A stretch of 13,930 bases of DNA from Lentisphaerota bacterium (GTDB taxonomy: Bacteria > Verrucomicrobiota > Kiritimatiellia > UBA8416 > JAFGIZ01), in assembly GCA_016929365.1 (NCBI GenBank), contig JAFGIZ010000146.1:1-13930 (forward strand). Direction: 5' to 3'. Positions within the stretch are counted from its first letter, which is position 1, and each line of letters begins with the position of its first letter. The position numbers and the translations under genes are program-made. Below the pieces are notes generated by a model, which was not told the DNA's origin, did no database searches, and worked only from the letters and a program-made list of their open reading frames with translations. Below, piece by piece: positions 1 through 7,672 of the stretch.

Positions 1-2337
1 CTCGGCATAAGAAAACCCGCTGTCCAGGGTCAACTGCGCCATCGCCGGGACCCGGCGCTGAGGCGGGACGTCAAGCCCGGCGTCCTCGCACACAACGTCG
101 GTCACGGCCAGGGGCGCCAGGGTAACCCCGCGGGTGCTTGTCGTTTCGGGGACGCCCTCCAGGCGGGTGGTCAATTGCGCGCTGACGGGCCGGTTCATGA
201 CTTCGCGCAGGCGGACCTGCAGGCCGAACGCGCCCGTGCCGGTCAACACGGGCCGGATCTGTTCGAGGGCGATGGGCGGTCGCACATTGAGCATCAGACC
301 GTCGGCCGCCACGGGCCGGCCGCCCCGCACGAGCTGCATGCGCAGGGGATAATTGCCCAGCGGCACATCGGGGCGCAGGCTGACGGTAAAGGGCACCGTG
401 GCTGACTCACCGGGGGCGACGGCAATGTCTTGTGTCAGGGGCCGCGGCAGGACCGCATCGGGGCCGTCCAGCTCCAACTGTCCTTTCAGCGGCGCGCCGT
501 CGGTATGCAACACCGCTTCGATCGTCACGCTTTGACCGGGATGGGTGCCCAGGCGCGGCGCGGGGATTTCCAGCGCCCGCACGGCGGCGCGGCCCCAGAT
601 ATGACGCGCGGGCCCCTGCACGTAAACGGGCTCCGGGCCGAGGGTCAGCGGCAGCATGCCGTCCGGGGCGGACGCCGTGCGCGCGTTGCCCATCCAGTCG
701 TAAAGCGTGACCTCGTCCGTCCCGACCGGCACCGCGACCTCGCGCGGCGTGTCGCCGTAGTCCCACAGCGCCAGGATGAGCGGATCATCGCCGCGTTCGC
801 AGGCATACCCCATGGCCGTATCGCCCAGCCACTCGATCGGTCCGGCACTGTGGTACCCGTCCAGCAGGAAGGTCATGGCTGCGTAGGCCGGCACGACCGG
901 CTTGGGGCTGATAGCCGGCGCGCCGTGCGGGCGTTCAGGGTGCAGGTTGTAGTAGTACCCGTAGCCGGGCTCTTTGGCGAAGTCGCAGATATAGAACGTC
1001 ATATTGAACGCCACGTTCTCGCCCAGCGAGATCAGGTTGGCGCGCACCAGGCTGCGTGCCTGGACGATTTCGTCCTCGCGCCGGTCTTTTGTAGCATGAC
1101 CCTGCTCGGTGATGTAGAGCGGCAGCGCGCGGCCAGCGCCTTCCCGCACGACCTCGTGCAGGCGGCGCAGCCCGTCGATCATCGACTCGGGCTCACGGCT
1201 GTAACCGTGAATGCTGACCCCGTCGAGATAGTCGCCCAGGCCCATATCGAAGAGTTTGCGCGTCGCGTCCAGCCATTGGGACAGATAGCCGCCCGAGTAG
1301 GTCACCCCGATTACCCTGGCCCCGGGATCGACCTTGTGAATCACGGGATAGGCCAGACGATAGATATCGACCAGGTCGTCCAATGTGCCCTTGAAGCCCC
1401 AGGGATAGTTGGGCTCCCACGTAATCTGGTAGAGCCGGAACGGCAAATCGGGGAACCGCTCCTGCATGACCGTGGCAACCTGCCGGCAGTAGGCGGGCCA
1501 GGCCTTGCGCCCTTCCGCATTCATCACCCCGGTGGCGCACGCCCGCATCTCCGGGTCCACGGCCCAGTCCGGCTGACCGCAATAGGGCGCGGCCATGGGA
1601 TACAGCGTCCACGGCTCGCGCCGGCCGTCACGGACCACATGGTACCAGTGGAGCTGGTCGCCCCCGCCCGTGTACACGGGCTTGCCCCGCTCGCGCGCGG
1701 CCGCCACCGCCTCGGCAAACTGTCCGGGATGCTCCGGTTCGAGACGGCGCCACTGGAACCCCCCCACGATCCACCGAAACCCCAGGTAGGGCACGACATT
1801 GATGCCGGGGTTGAACCCGCCCTGCATGCCGAAGCGCGAATCGTCCGGGGGATACAGCGTCCGTTCGGCCGGATCGGGGACCACCGCATAGGTCACCATG
1901 CCCGCCGGCCGGCTGCCGCGCGCGGGCGTGGTCGTCCCGTCCGACAAGCCCAGCGCGACGCGGTAAAACCCCAGCCGCCCCGCCGGCGCGGACCACTCCG
2001 TCTCCCAGACGCCGTCGGAGTCCGCAACCGCCGCAAGACGGGCATTCGTAACCGTGCCGTCATGCGCATCGAGCACGCGCAGATTCAGCACCAGGCCCGC
2101 CGCCTCGGCGGGGATGCCCGTTGCCCGGATGTCGAGCGTAACCGGCTCCCCCAACGCGTAGGTACTCATCTCCGGCCGGTCCGTTTCCGCCGCCAGCTCC
2201 GCCCCCCGCGCCGCCGTCAGCGCGGCCAGTCCGGTCCACGCGAACACGAGCCACACGATACGCCGCCTCCACGATCTCGTGGCGGGCCGGCTTCCGCGCC
2301 GTCCGCCGCACCGGAACAGCCAACAGAAAAGGACCAT
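1..2337 (-). CDS. Secreted clan GH-A glycoside hydrolase (GH39-like barrel), C-terminus cut by window edge
   Basis: The reading frame is open from ATG 2337 to the left edge (779 codons, no stop). I chose this start because AAGGAGA lies 6 nt upstream and because it gives a basic n-region, a hydrophobic stretch (residues 27-40) and a small-residue cleavage area near 43-46. A beta-rich domain (about 47-160) is followed by a TIM barrel (about 165-500). In the barrel I see ITWEPN with the probable acid/base E308, SIHGY with H377, and LYITEQGH with the probable nucleophile E411. The 103-residue spacing of the two glutamates fits the retaining clan GH-A enzymes. A post-barrel sandwich with LYDWMGN and Ig-like domains (about 590 onward) follow. 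The residue before the acid/base is Trp, where most of the clan has Asn. It should be an extracytoplasmic glycosidase; family and substrate are not determined. It is divergent from the 1118-residue hydrolase gene, 91 bp away. Confidence 0.85.
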   Translation of the reverse strand, partial: MVLFCWLFRCGGRRGSRPATRSWRRRIVWLVFAWTGLAALTAARGAELAAETDRPEMSTYALGEPVTLDIRATGIPAEAAGLVLNLRVLDAHDGTVTNARLAAVADSDGVWETEWSAPAGRLGFYRVALGLSDGTTTPARGSRPAGMVTYAVVPDPAERTLYPPDDSRFGMQGGFNPGINVVPYLGFRWIVGGFQWRRLEPEHPGQFAEAVAAARERGKPVYTGGGDQLHWYHVVRDGRREPWTLYPMAAPYCGQPDWAVDPEMRACATGVMNAEGRKAWPAYCRQVATVMQERFPDLPFRLYQITWEPNYPWGFKGTLDDLVDIYRLAYPVIHKVDPGARVIGVTYSGGYLSQWLDATRKLFDMGLGDYLDGVSIHGYSREPESMIDGLRRLHEVVREGAGRALPLYITEQGHATKDRREDEIVQARSLVRANLISLGENVAFNMTFYICDFAKEPGYGYYYNLHPERPHGAPAISPKPVVPAYAAMTFLLDGYHSAGPIEWLGDTAMGYACERGDDPLILALWDYGDTPREVAVPVGTDEVTLYDWMGNARTASAPDGMLPLTLGPEPVYVQGPARHIWGRAAVRALEIPAPRLGTHPGQSVTIEAVLHTDGAPLKGQLELDGPDAVLPRPLTQDIAVAPGESATVPFTVSLRPDVPLGNYPLRMQLVRGGRPVAADGLMLNVRPPIALEQIRPVLTGTGAFGLQVRLREVMNRPVSAQLTTRLEGVPETTSTRGVTLAPLAVTDVVCEDAGLDVPPQRRVPAMAQLTLDSGFSYAE

Positions 2338-2343
2338 GGTGAT

Positions 2344-2350
2344 TCTCCTT
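2344..2350 (-). promoter_or_regulatory. Ribosome binding site of the leftmost hydrolase gene
   Basis: On the minus strand AAGGAGA stands 6 nt before the ATG at 2337. It is a near-perfect Shine-Dalgarno sequence and fixes the start of this gene. Confidence 0.75.
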
Positions 2351-2363
2351 GCTTACCCTATGT

Positions 2364-2373
2364 GTACTTGTAC
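2364..2373. promoter_or_regulatory. Palindrome GTACTTGTAC between the divergent hydrolase genes, candidate operator
   Basis: GTACTTGTAC is two GTAC blocks around a TT centre, so both strands read nearly the same. It lies just downstream of the predicted start site of the leftmost gene and would overlap a weak -35 (TTGTAC at 2368-2373, 17 nt, TAAGGT at 2391-2396) for the rightward gene. A protein bound here could control both genes. AraR of Bacillus, also a GntR/LacI chimera, binds sites containing TTGTAC, and the window encodes such a chimera. No second copy of the site was noticed in the window, so the role is inferred. Confidence 0.3.
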
Positions 2374-2383
2374 TGGAGTCGTC

Positions 2384-2412
2384 ACGTTAGTAAGGTGCCC
2401 AGCATACGTCAA
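2384..2412 (-). promoter_or_regulatory. Candidate sigma70-type promoter for the leftmost hydrolase gene
   Basis: The minus strand reads TTGACG (2412-2407), a 17-nt spacer, then TAACGT (2389-2384). The -35 matches five of six consensus bases but the -10 only three of six. Transcription would begin near 2377, giving a leader of about 40 nt containing the ribosome binding site. This is inferred from consensus only. Confidence 0.35.
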
Positions 2413-2413
2413 T

Positions 2414-2420
2414 GAAGGGG
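2414..2420 (+). promoter_or_regulatory. Ribosome binding site of the 1118-residue hydrolase gene
   Basis: GAAGGGG stands 8 nt before ATG 2429. It favours this start over the in-frame ATG at 2480, which has no comparable sequence upstream. Confidence 0.5.
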
Positions 2421-2428
2421 ACGAATTA

Positions 2429-5400
2429 ATGCATAAGGTGTTGACGCCACAAGTTATTTTACACCGTTTCGAACGTGCGATGCATTATAGGCCGGCGATC
2501 CCGGCGTTGGCGGCGGCGCTGGCCCTGTCGTCCGCCGCGGCCGCCGCGAATCCGACGCCGGCCAACCTGCTCGAAAACGGGTCGTTCGAGCTGGGGCTCG
2601 GGGCCGAACCCTGCCATCCCGGCTGGACCTGCGAGGGAATCCGCGCGCCGACGAACGCGCCGCCCCTACCGGTCATTGACACGAACGTCGCGCACTCGGG
2701 CACATGCTCGCTGCGGCTGGCATGGCCGGGGCACGTCGCGGGCGGCCCGCACTTCTACTTACAGACGCCGCGCACCATCGATCCGGAGCAACCGCATCAT
2801 ATCGCCTTTCGCGCGCGGTCGAGCGGGCCGCATATTCCCGTACGCTTCGGATGTTATCCCCTGCCCAAGGTGCGGGGGCATGCGTCGGTGGTGCGTGTGT
2901 TTCAGGTGACGCCGTCGTGGCAGACCTGTCGCATCGAGGTCCCCCCGCGCGGCCGCTTTCTCCTGGTGTCGGCCCACGCCGCGGGGCGTGTCGGCCAGGC
3001 TTATACGCTGTGGATCGACGATCTGCAATGGACCCAGTCACCGGCCGACGACTACCGGGGCAAGCCCGTGGAGGCCGCCCTGTTGCCGGTTCATCCCGAC
3101 GGCCTGCACCTCGCCGGCCGTCCGTTGCCGCTCGATGCGCGTGTGGCGCTGGGCGACAGCAACAGGGCGACTGCCGCTGTCATCGCCCGCGATGTTTCGC
3201 GCGGCGGCATCGATACGATGCTGTGGTCCGGCGCGATCGCGTCCGGGACCAACGGCGCGCCGTGGGAGCGGCGGTTTGCGTTCCCGGACATAAAGCGTGG
3301 CGCCTACATCATGCGGTTGGTCGTGCGGGATGAGGCCGGCGGCACGTTGGCCGAAGCACGGGAAAAACTGGCGGTCCTGAGCGATCTTTCGGCCGTGCCG
3401 CCCTGCCGCGATTTCGTTTTCGGGACCCGTGACGGGCTGGTGTCCTTTGGACGCCAACCCGCAACCGATTTGAACTGGCGCGGCTACTGGAGCACGGATG
3501 ACTACTACGCGACCATGGCGCGCCTGGGGTTTACCCTGACCCATCATTATATGATGTGGAACGATTTCGAGCCCGAGCAGGGCGCCTATGACTGGTTTCT
3601 GGAGCCCCAGCTCGAGGCTGCGCGCCGCCACGGCATTGCGTCGGGACTCGTGTTCGGCATCGTGCCCGGCTTCGAACCCGACGCGTTCCGCGCGCTGCAG
3701 AGCGGCGGTTTGCCGGAGGACCCTGAGCTGGCCGCCTATGTTGCCAAGTGTCCCTTGTGGTTGGGTCGGATCGGCCGGAACATCACCGCCGACGGCAAAC
3801 TGGGTCCCTTCCGTCGTCCCCTTGACGACCCGTCGCAGTGGCGCATTCCGGTCGCGCCGCCGCCGGAGGTGTACCGCGCCACCCTGCGCGCGCTGATGGA
3901 GCGATACGGGAACCGGCTGACGTTCTTCGAACTGCTCAACGAAGTGAACCTGAACGTGACGCCCGCGGGCGCGATTGAGCACTTCTTCGGCGTGGCGTAC
4001 CCGGTCTGCAAGGCCGTGCAGCCCGGCCTGCCACTCATGTTCAACCAGACCTCGGACTTCCGCGAAGACGGCACAGGCTACGCCGAACGGTTTCTCAAAG
4101 CCGGCGGCGCAGCGGTGAGTGACGGTATTACCTACCATCCCTACGGCAGTCATACGGTGCGTCTCGATGGTTTGGCCGATCGCGCGGTCATCCGGAAACT
4201 CGCCGCGCGATATTCTACTGAAACGAAACCCCTCCTGACGGGCGAGACGGAGGTGTACCAGCTCGGTCGCGGCGGCATGATCCAGGGCTGGGAGCTGGTG
4301 CAGTGTTACCTCCTGGACTGGGTCACCGGCTCGCGCTGGAGCGCCGGCCCGCTGATGGATCCGGTCTTCGCGATTGAAAGCTCGGTGCAGAACGGCTGGA
4401 ACTACCGCGGACCCCATACGCCCGGTCCGGGCGCCGCGGCGGCCAACGGGATGCGGGCCGTGCTGGGCGGCGCCGCATGCCTGGGCGCGATCGAGCGCGA
4501 CGACCAGGTCCTGATCGCGACGTTCCGGAAGGGTGACACGTGGATCGCGGCCGTCGCCGCGGCCAACCAGCCGGGGTTGCGGGCTTTTCTCGAAATCGAT
4601 CGCGCGGATACGGACTGGCAGTATCTCGATATGTGGGGCGAACCGCTGGCCGGGGCGCCGCCCGACCCGCTGCCGCTCTCCCGCGAAACGCTCTACCTCG
4701 TATCATCGGCGCCCGACCTGCTCGAACGGCTGGAACACAGCACGGTGCGGTGGACCCAGCTGCTGCGCGGCTGGTCGGATACGGACGGCGACGACGTGAC
4801 GTGGATTGACGACGATCCCGCCACGATGGCTCACGCCGCGGATACCGGGCTTCCCCCGCGGCAAGCGGAGCATGCCTGGATGCGGCTGTGGGAAGTCGAA
4901 CCGTCCGGCGCAACCGGCCGCGTGCAGCGCGTAGGCGATCCCCGCCTGCCGTACGTCCTGTGGGCGGATGCCCCCCTCGCGACGGGCGCGGTCGTGTACG
5001 GGAGCAACCGGGTATGGGTGGACACCGCCGGTGAGCGGACGCTCGAGTTCTCCGCCACGGGTCCGGCGACCCTATGGATAAACGGTTCCGAAGCGGCGCG
5101 TTGTGACGGCCTGCGGCATCTCGTCCAGCAACGTGAATTGACGGCGCCCCTCCGCCAGGGATTTAACGACCTTCGCGTGAAGCTCACGGCAACCGGCCTG
5201 CCGCCGGCGGTGGCGTGCCGCGAAGCGCCCGCCGACCCCGGCCCCTCCGTCGACGACGCGGGCTATCTCCGGACATGGCTCCTGATCGGACCGTTTGCCA
5301 ATCCGCCGTCGCCCGCCGGTGACTTTCCCGGTAACGCGCGGGTCTATCCGCCCGAACGCCGTCCCGGGACGCCGGAGCTGGATGCCGTCTATACCGGCCG

Positions 5401-5785
5401 CGGCCAGGTCCCGATCCTGTGGCGCCGGGTGCATGCGTCCGGCCCCATGGTGCCGCACCGCTGGGAAATGGCCGTCTCCTACGCCTGGACGGAAGTCAGC
5501 GTCCCGGAATCCGTCGATGCCGTCGCCGCCGTGGGATCCGATGACGGCTTCGTGCTGTGGCTCAACGGCCATGAAATCGGGCGCGTCGATGCCAGCCGCG
5601 GCCACCGTTTCGATACGGAGCGTTATCCCGTCACATTGCGGCAGGGGCTCAACCGGATCCTGCTCAAGGTGGACGATTCCCACGGCGGCGGCGGGTTCTC
5701 GCTGCGCTTCCTCGACGGCAGCGGCCGGCCGCTGCCGGTCACCGCGGCCACGGACCATCGCGCCGGGACCGTCAGCGCACCGTAA
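2429..5785 (+). CDS. Secreted multi-domain glycoside hydrolase: CBM-like, Ig-like, GH-A barrel, C-terminal accessory domains
   Basis: Encodes 1118 residues. The frame is open back to 2279, but ATG 2429 has a ribosome binding site. ATG 2480 (residue 18) is the alternative and would give a classical 23-residue signal peptide ending in a run of Ala before N41. Residues 46-203 open with LLENGSFE and close with LWIDDLQW, the pattern of a CBM4/9-type jelly roll. An Ig-like domain follows (215-330). The TIM barrel (331-690) contains FELLNEVN with N504 and acid/base E505, ITYHPYG with H570, and LLTGETEV with nucleophile E606 (E608 is the alternative), as in clan GH-A, closest in feel to GH39. The C-terminus carries beta domains with WLLIGPF (about 946), SDDGFVLWLNG (about 1038) and GLNRILLKVDD (about 1070), an accessory module common beside hydrolases of PVC bacteria. 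It is likely secreted and acts on glycan; substrate unknown. The last 14 bp overlap the end of the convergent LamG gene. Confidence 0.88.
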   Translation: MHKVLTPQVILHRFERAMHYRPAIPALAAALALSSAAAAANPTPANLLENGSFELGLGAEPCHPGWTCEGIRAPTNAPPLPVIDTNVAHSGTCSLRLAWPGHVAGGPHFYLQTPRTIDPEQPHHIAFRARSSGPHIPVRFGCYPLPKVRGHASVVRVFQVTPSWQTCRIEVPPRGRFLLVSAHAAGRVGQAYTLWIDDLQWTQSPADDYRGKPVEAALLPVHPDGLHLAGRPLPLDARVALGDSNRATAAVIARDVSRGGIDTMLWSGAIASGTNGAPWERRFAFPDIKRGAYIMRLVVRDEAGGTLAEAREKLAVLSDLSAVPPCRDFVFGTRDGLVSFGRQPATDLNWRGYWSTDDYYATMARLGFTLTHHYMMWNDFEPEQGAYDWFLEPQLEAARRHGIASGLVFGIVPGFEPDAFRALQSGGLPEDPELAAYVAKCPLWLGRIGRNITADGKLGPFRRPLDDPSQWRIPVAPPPEVYRATLRALMERYGNRLTFFELLNEVNLNVTPAGAIEHFFGVAYPVCKAVQPGLPLMFNQTSDFREDGTGYAERFLKAGGAAVSDGITYHPYGSHTVRLDGLADRAVIRKLAARYSTETKPLLTGETEVYQLGRGGMIQGWELVQCYLLDWVTGSRWSAGPLMDPVFAIESSVQNGWNYRGPHTPGPGAAAANGMRAVLGGAACLGAIERDDQVLIATFRKGDTWIAAVAAANQPGLRAFLEIDRADTDWQYLDMWGEPLAGAPPDPLPLSRETLYLVSSAPDLLERLEHSTVRWTQLLRGWSDTDGDDVTWIDDDPATMAHAADTGLPPRQAEHAWMRLWEVEPSGATGRVQRVGDPRLPYVLWADAPLATGAVVYGSNRVWVDTAGERTLEFSATGPATLWINGSEAARCDGLRHLVQQRELTAPLRQGFNDLRVKLTATGLPPAVACREAPADPGPSVDDAGYLRTWLLIGPFANPPSPAGDFPGNARVYPPERRPGTPELDAVYTGRGQVPILWRRVHASGPMVPHRWEMAVSYAWTEVSVPESVDAVAAVGSDDGFVLWLNGHEIGRVDASRGHRFDTERYPVTLRQGLNRILLKVDDSHGGGGFSLRFLDGSGRPLPVTAATDHRAGTVSAP

Positions 5786-7370
5786 TCACCGTTCCCGCGG
5801 GGAAGCGCTGGTCCGCCAGGAACCAGCGTGTGATCTCGCCTTCCGACAGGGCTCCGCCGCCGTCGGTATAAGAGCCGAAGACGCGCACGCTGTCAATCCG
5901 GCCGTCGAACGCACTCTTCCCGTACCCGGGCGTCGCGCTGCCCGACCCGACAACGAAATAGACATCGTTGCTGCCGACCCCGCTCGGGCTGGGCAATCCG
6001 ACGGACGCGGCTGCGGCCAGCGTCCGCGCACCGGCAATGCCCAGGTAAAAATGCGCCTCGTCTCCGGCTGCGGTGCTGTCGTAGGTTTGCGCGTTGAAAA
6101 GCCACGTATTCGTCAAGCCATACGTCTCGGATGCCTTACTGTTCCATCCCCACTGATCATTGTTATCGCCGACGTACAGCCAGAGCGTGTCGTCCTCGTT
6201 CTGCTTCGTATGACTCTCGTATCCCGGATACAGCCTGCGTTTGCCCAGCACACGGCTCACATCGCCGGTCAATACATTGACCGAGCCGATCTTGTACCAG
6301 TACATGATTGTCATGGACGTGAAGCCGTCCAGGTAACGCGAATCGAAGAAGCGGCAGTACCCGCCGTCGCCCCCGGGGACCGGTACGCTCGTGTTGTCCA
6401 TGGCATAGTCGCCGGATTTTCCGCTAACGCCTCCCGTGTCGGTCGTGAACGTTGGCACCACGGCGTTGTTGGTAATGAATGCCGCCGTTCCGCCGATCGA
6501 GCCGCTGTTGCTGAGGTCGTTATCGAACAGCAGTTCGAGCACCGGCCCGGCCGCCGGGTCCAGGTCGGGATCGTCTTCCAGGTAGCAGGCTTTGATCTGT
6601 GCGTACGACAGGGCGCCCGAGGCATCGTTGGTGGAACCCCAGATGCGAATATTGTCCAGCAAGCCGTCGAAGGCGTTGTTGCCCAGGCTATACGCGCCCC
6701 CCGCTCCGATCACCAGGTCGGATACGGTGTCGAATCCCGCGCGTTCCCTGGCACTCGGCGCCCCGGCCGGCGTGAGGCTTACCAGCTCGCCGCGCTCCTT
6801 GGCCACATAGAACGTAACCGCCTGGTTGGGAACGTCCCATGTTACAGCCGCGAAAATCCAACGGCCCTCCGGCGGGTATAGCTCGCTGTTCGGACTCCCG
6901 CTTGACGTCCAGTTCCCCGATGCGTTGTCGTCGCCCGCGAAACAGCCTGTCCGGTCCGCCGCCAGCACATAGAATTCAAAACCGCGCAGCGAGCTGTCGC
7001 GCTTGGATACGAACCGCGTGTTCAGAGCCAGGTTCCCCTGCGGCTGGTACCAGAGCGCGATGGAAAAGGACTGCATGCCGTCCAGGCGGTCGTCGTCAAC
7101 CAGTTTGAGGTAACCGCCGGAAGCAGCCATTGAACCGACCGACGTGTTATCCATGGCTGTTCCCCCGCCCAATCCTGCGCCCTCCGCGGTGAGCTCGGGC
7201 TCGGCCCCGTTCTTCTCGACAAACACACCCGCGCCGCCCAGCGTGCCGCTGTTCGTGAGCCCGTCTTCGAACAGAAACTCGACCAGCGGATCGGGGGTCG
7301 CCGCCTCCGCGTTACCCGTCACCAGGCCCGCCGCCAGGATGCCCGCCGCCCATATGCGCGTTCTTTTCAT
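5772..7370 (-). CDS. Secreted protein of two LamG (concanavalin-like lectin) domains
   Basis: Encodes 532 residues from ATG 7370, preceded by a strong ribosome binding site. MKRTRIWAAGILAAGLVTG leads to AEA, a textbook signal peptide cleaved at about residue 23. Two LamG/laminin-G-3-like sandwiches follow: about 28-240 (PLVEFLFEDG ... GLLDNIRIWGS) and about 276-495 (PVLELLFDND ... GRIDSVRVFGS). Such domains bind carbohydrate or other ligands, and no catalytic module is visible. Both resemble the LamG domains of the giant protein encoded at 8925-13930, sharing GYL/C, MDNTSV, SIALWY and DLVIGAG. The C-terminus (ITRWFLADQRFPAGTV) matches the sequence just after the last LamG of that protein (LNDWFAGDQWLPYPGTV) and then stops after four further residues. 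It therefore looks like a shortened paralogue lacking the C-terminal half. No anchor or sorting signal is seen. Confidence 0.85.
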   Translation of the reverse strand: MKRTRIWAAGILAAGLVTGNAEAATPDPLVEFLFEDGLTNSGTLGGAGVFVEKNGAEPELTAEGAGLGGGTAMDNTSVGSMAASGGYLKLVDDDRLDGMQSFSIALWYQPQGNLALNTRFVSKRDSSLRGFEFYVLAADRTGCFAGDDNASGNWTSSGSPNSELYPPEGRWIFAAVTWDVPNQAVTFYVAKERGELVSLTPAGAPSARERAGFDTVSDLVIGAGGAYSLGNNAFDGLLDNIRIWGSTNDASGALSYAQIKACYLEDDPDLDPAAGPVLELLFDNDLSNSGSIGGTAAFITNNAVVPTFTTDTGGVSGKSGDYAMDNTSVPVPGGDGGYCRFFDSRYLDGFTSMTIMYWYKIGSVNVLTGDVSRVLGKRRLYPGYESHTKQNEDDTLWLYVGDNNDQWGWNSKASETYGLTNTWLFNAQTYDSTAAGDEAHFYLGIAGARTLAAAASVGLPSPSGVGSNDVYFVVGSGSATPGYGKSAFDGRIDSVRVFGSYTDGGGALSEGEITRWFLADQRFPAGTVITVR

Positions 7371-7375
7371 ACTAC

Positions 7376-7385
7376 TCTCCCTCCT
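7376..7385 (-). promoter_or_regulatory. Ribosome binding site of the two-LamG gene
   Basis: The minus strand reads AGGAGGGAGA 5 nt before ATG 7370. Its upstream edge overlaps the left copy of the 11-bp direct repeat that flanks the MITE-like element, so the insertion lies immediately upstream of it. Confidence 0.7.
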
Positions 7386-7394
7386 CGTTAGCCG
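7384..7394. repeat. Left copy of 11-bp direct repeat, probable target-site duplication
   Basis: CTCGTTAGCCG occurs here and again at 7673-7683, on either side of the inverted-repeat element. Extending outward to 7381-7394 against 7670-7683 gives 13 matches of 14. Confidence 0.55.
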
Positions 7395-7476
7395 CTTCTG
7401 TCAAAAGTTCTGCCCCATGCGGAGGCAAACCACTTGTCCATCAATGCCTGACATGCCCAAGGGTGTTCTCCCCCTT

Positions 7477-7499
7477 GGTTTCAGGTTTCGGGTTTCAGG
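7477..7499. repeat. Left arm of inverted heptad repeats (GGTTTCA/GGTTTCG)
   Basis: Three tandem 7-nt units, GGTTTCA, GGTTTCG and GGTTTCA, followed by GG. All 23 nt are perfectly complementary to 7594-7616, with 94 nt between the arms. Confidence 0.85.
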
Positions 7500-7586
7500 G
7501 CGGCTGGTCAGGGGCAAGGCGCTTCCCAGCCGCTTCCCCCATTCGCCTAATTGCCTATACGCCAATGCTTTAGAAGCAGCGCCCCG

Positions 7587-7616
7587 CCTGAAACCTGAAA
7601 CCCGAAACCTGAAACC
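7587..7616. repeat. Right arm of inverted heptad repeats, one unit longer
   Basis: On the minus strand this reads four heptads, GGTTTCA, GGTTTCG, GGTTTCA and GGTTTCA, then GG. The first three plus GG pair exactly with the left arm; the fourth is extra, as expected if units are gained or lost by slippage. Confidence 0.85.
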
Positions 7617-7672
7617 TCATCCGTGTCTCCCCAGGCCGCGAGTGAACTTCTTTCATAGAACTTTTGACACTA

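Larger units (their letters stand above)
7395..7672. mobile_element. 278-bp MITE-like non-coding element with terminal inverted repeats
   Basis: A 13-bp perfect inverted repeat, TGTCAAAAGTTCT at 7399-7411 and AGAACTTTTGACA at 7657-7669, brackets the segment. It lies 3-4 nt inside an exact 11-bp direct repeat (7384-7394 and 7673-7683). Internal structure is also palindromic: a hairpin CCAAGGG/CCCTTGG (7457-7463 and 7472-7478), a 23-bp inverted pair of heptad repeats (7477-7499 and 7594-7616), and a stem GCGGCTGG/CCAGCCGC (7500-7507 and 7526-7533). No credible coding frame is present. Short length, terminal inverted repeats and a duplication fit a non-autonomous transposable element, but the 3-4 nt gap between duplication and inverted repeat is atypical. 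It could alternatively be a folded dispersed repeat of REP type. It separates the LamG gene from the upstream DNA shared with the regulator. Confidence 0.5.

Noticed and set aside
430..2415. A 661-codon open frame on the plus strand opposite the leftmost hydrolase
   Set aside because: It is a shadow of a GC-rich gene: the product is rich in Arg, His, Gln and Pro with no recognisable domain, while the minus strand has a signal peptide, a ribosome binding site and catalytic motifs.
3038..4417. A 459-codon minus-strand frame inside the 1118-residue hydrolase gene
   Set aside because: It is antisense to the catalytic barrel, has no start signal and no domain; the sense frame explains the sequence.
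5295..6881. A 528-codon plus-strand frame running from the hydrolase gene across the LamG gene
   Set aside because: It overlaps two well-supported genes in other frames and its composition is that of out-of-frame GC-rich DNA.
7399..7404. Outward-facing TTGACA in the left inverted repeat as a promoter for the LamG gene
   Set aside because: At the correct spacing the sequence is GGGAGA, part of the ribosome binding site, with no -10 resemblance. The right end also lacks a -10 at the proper distance.
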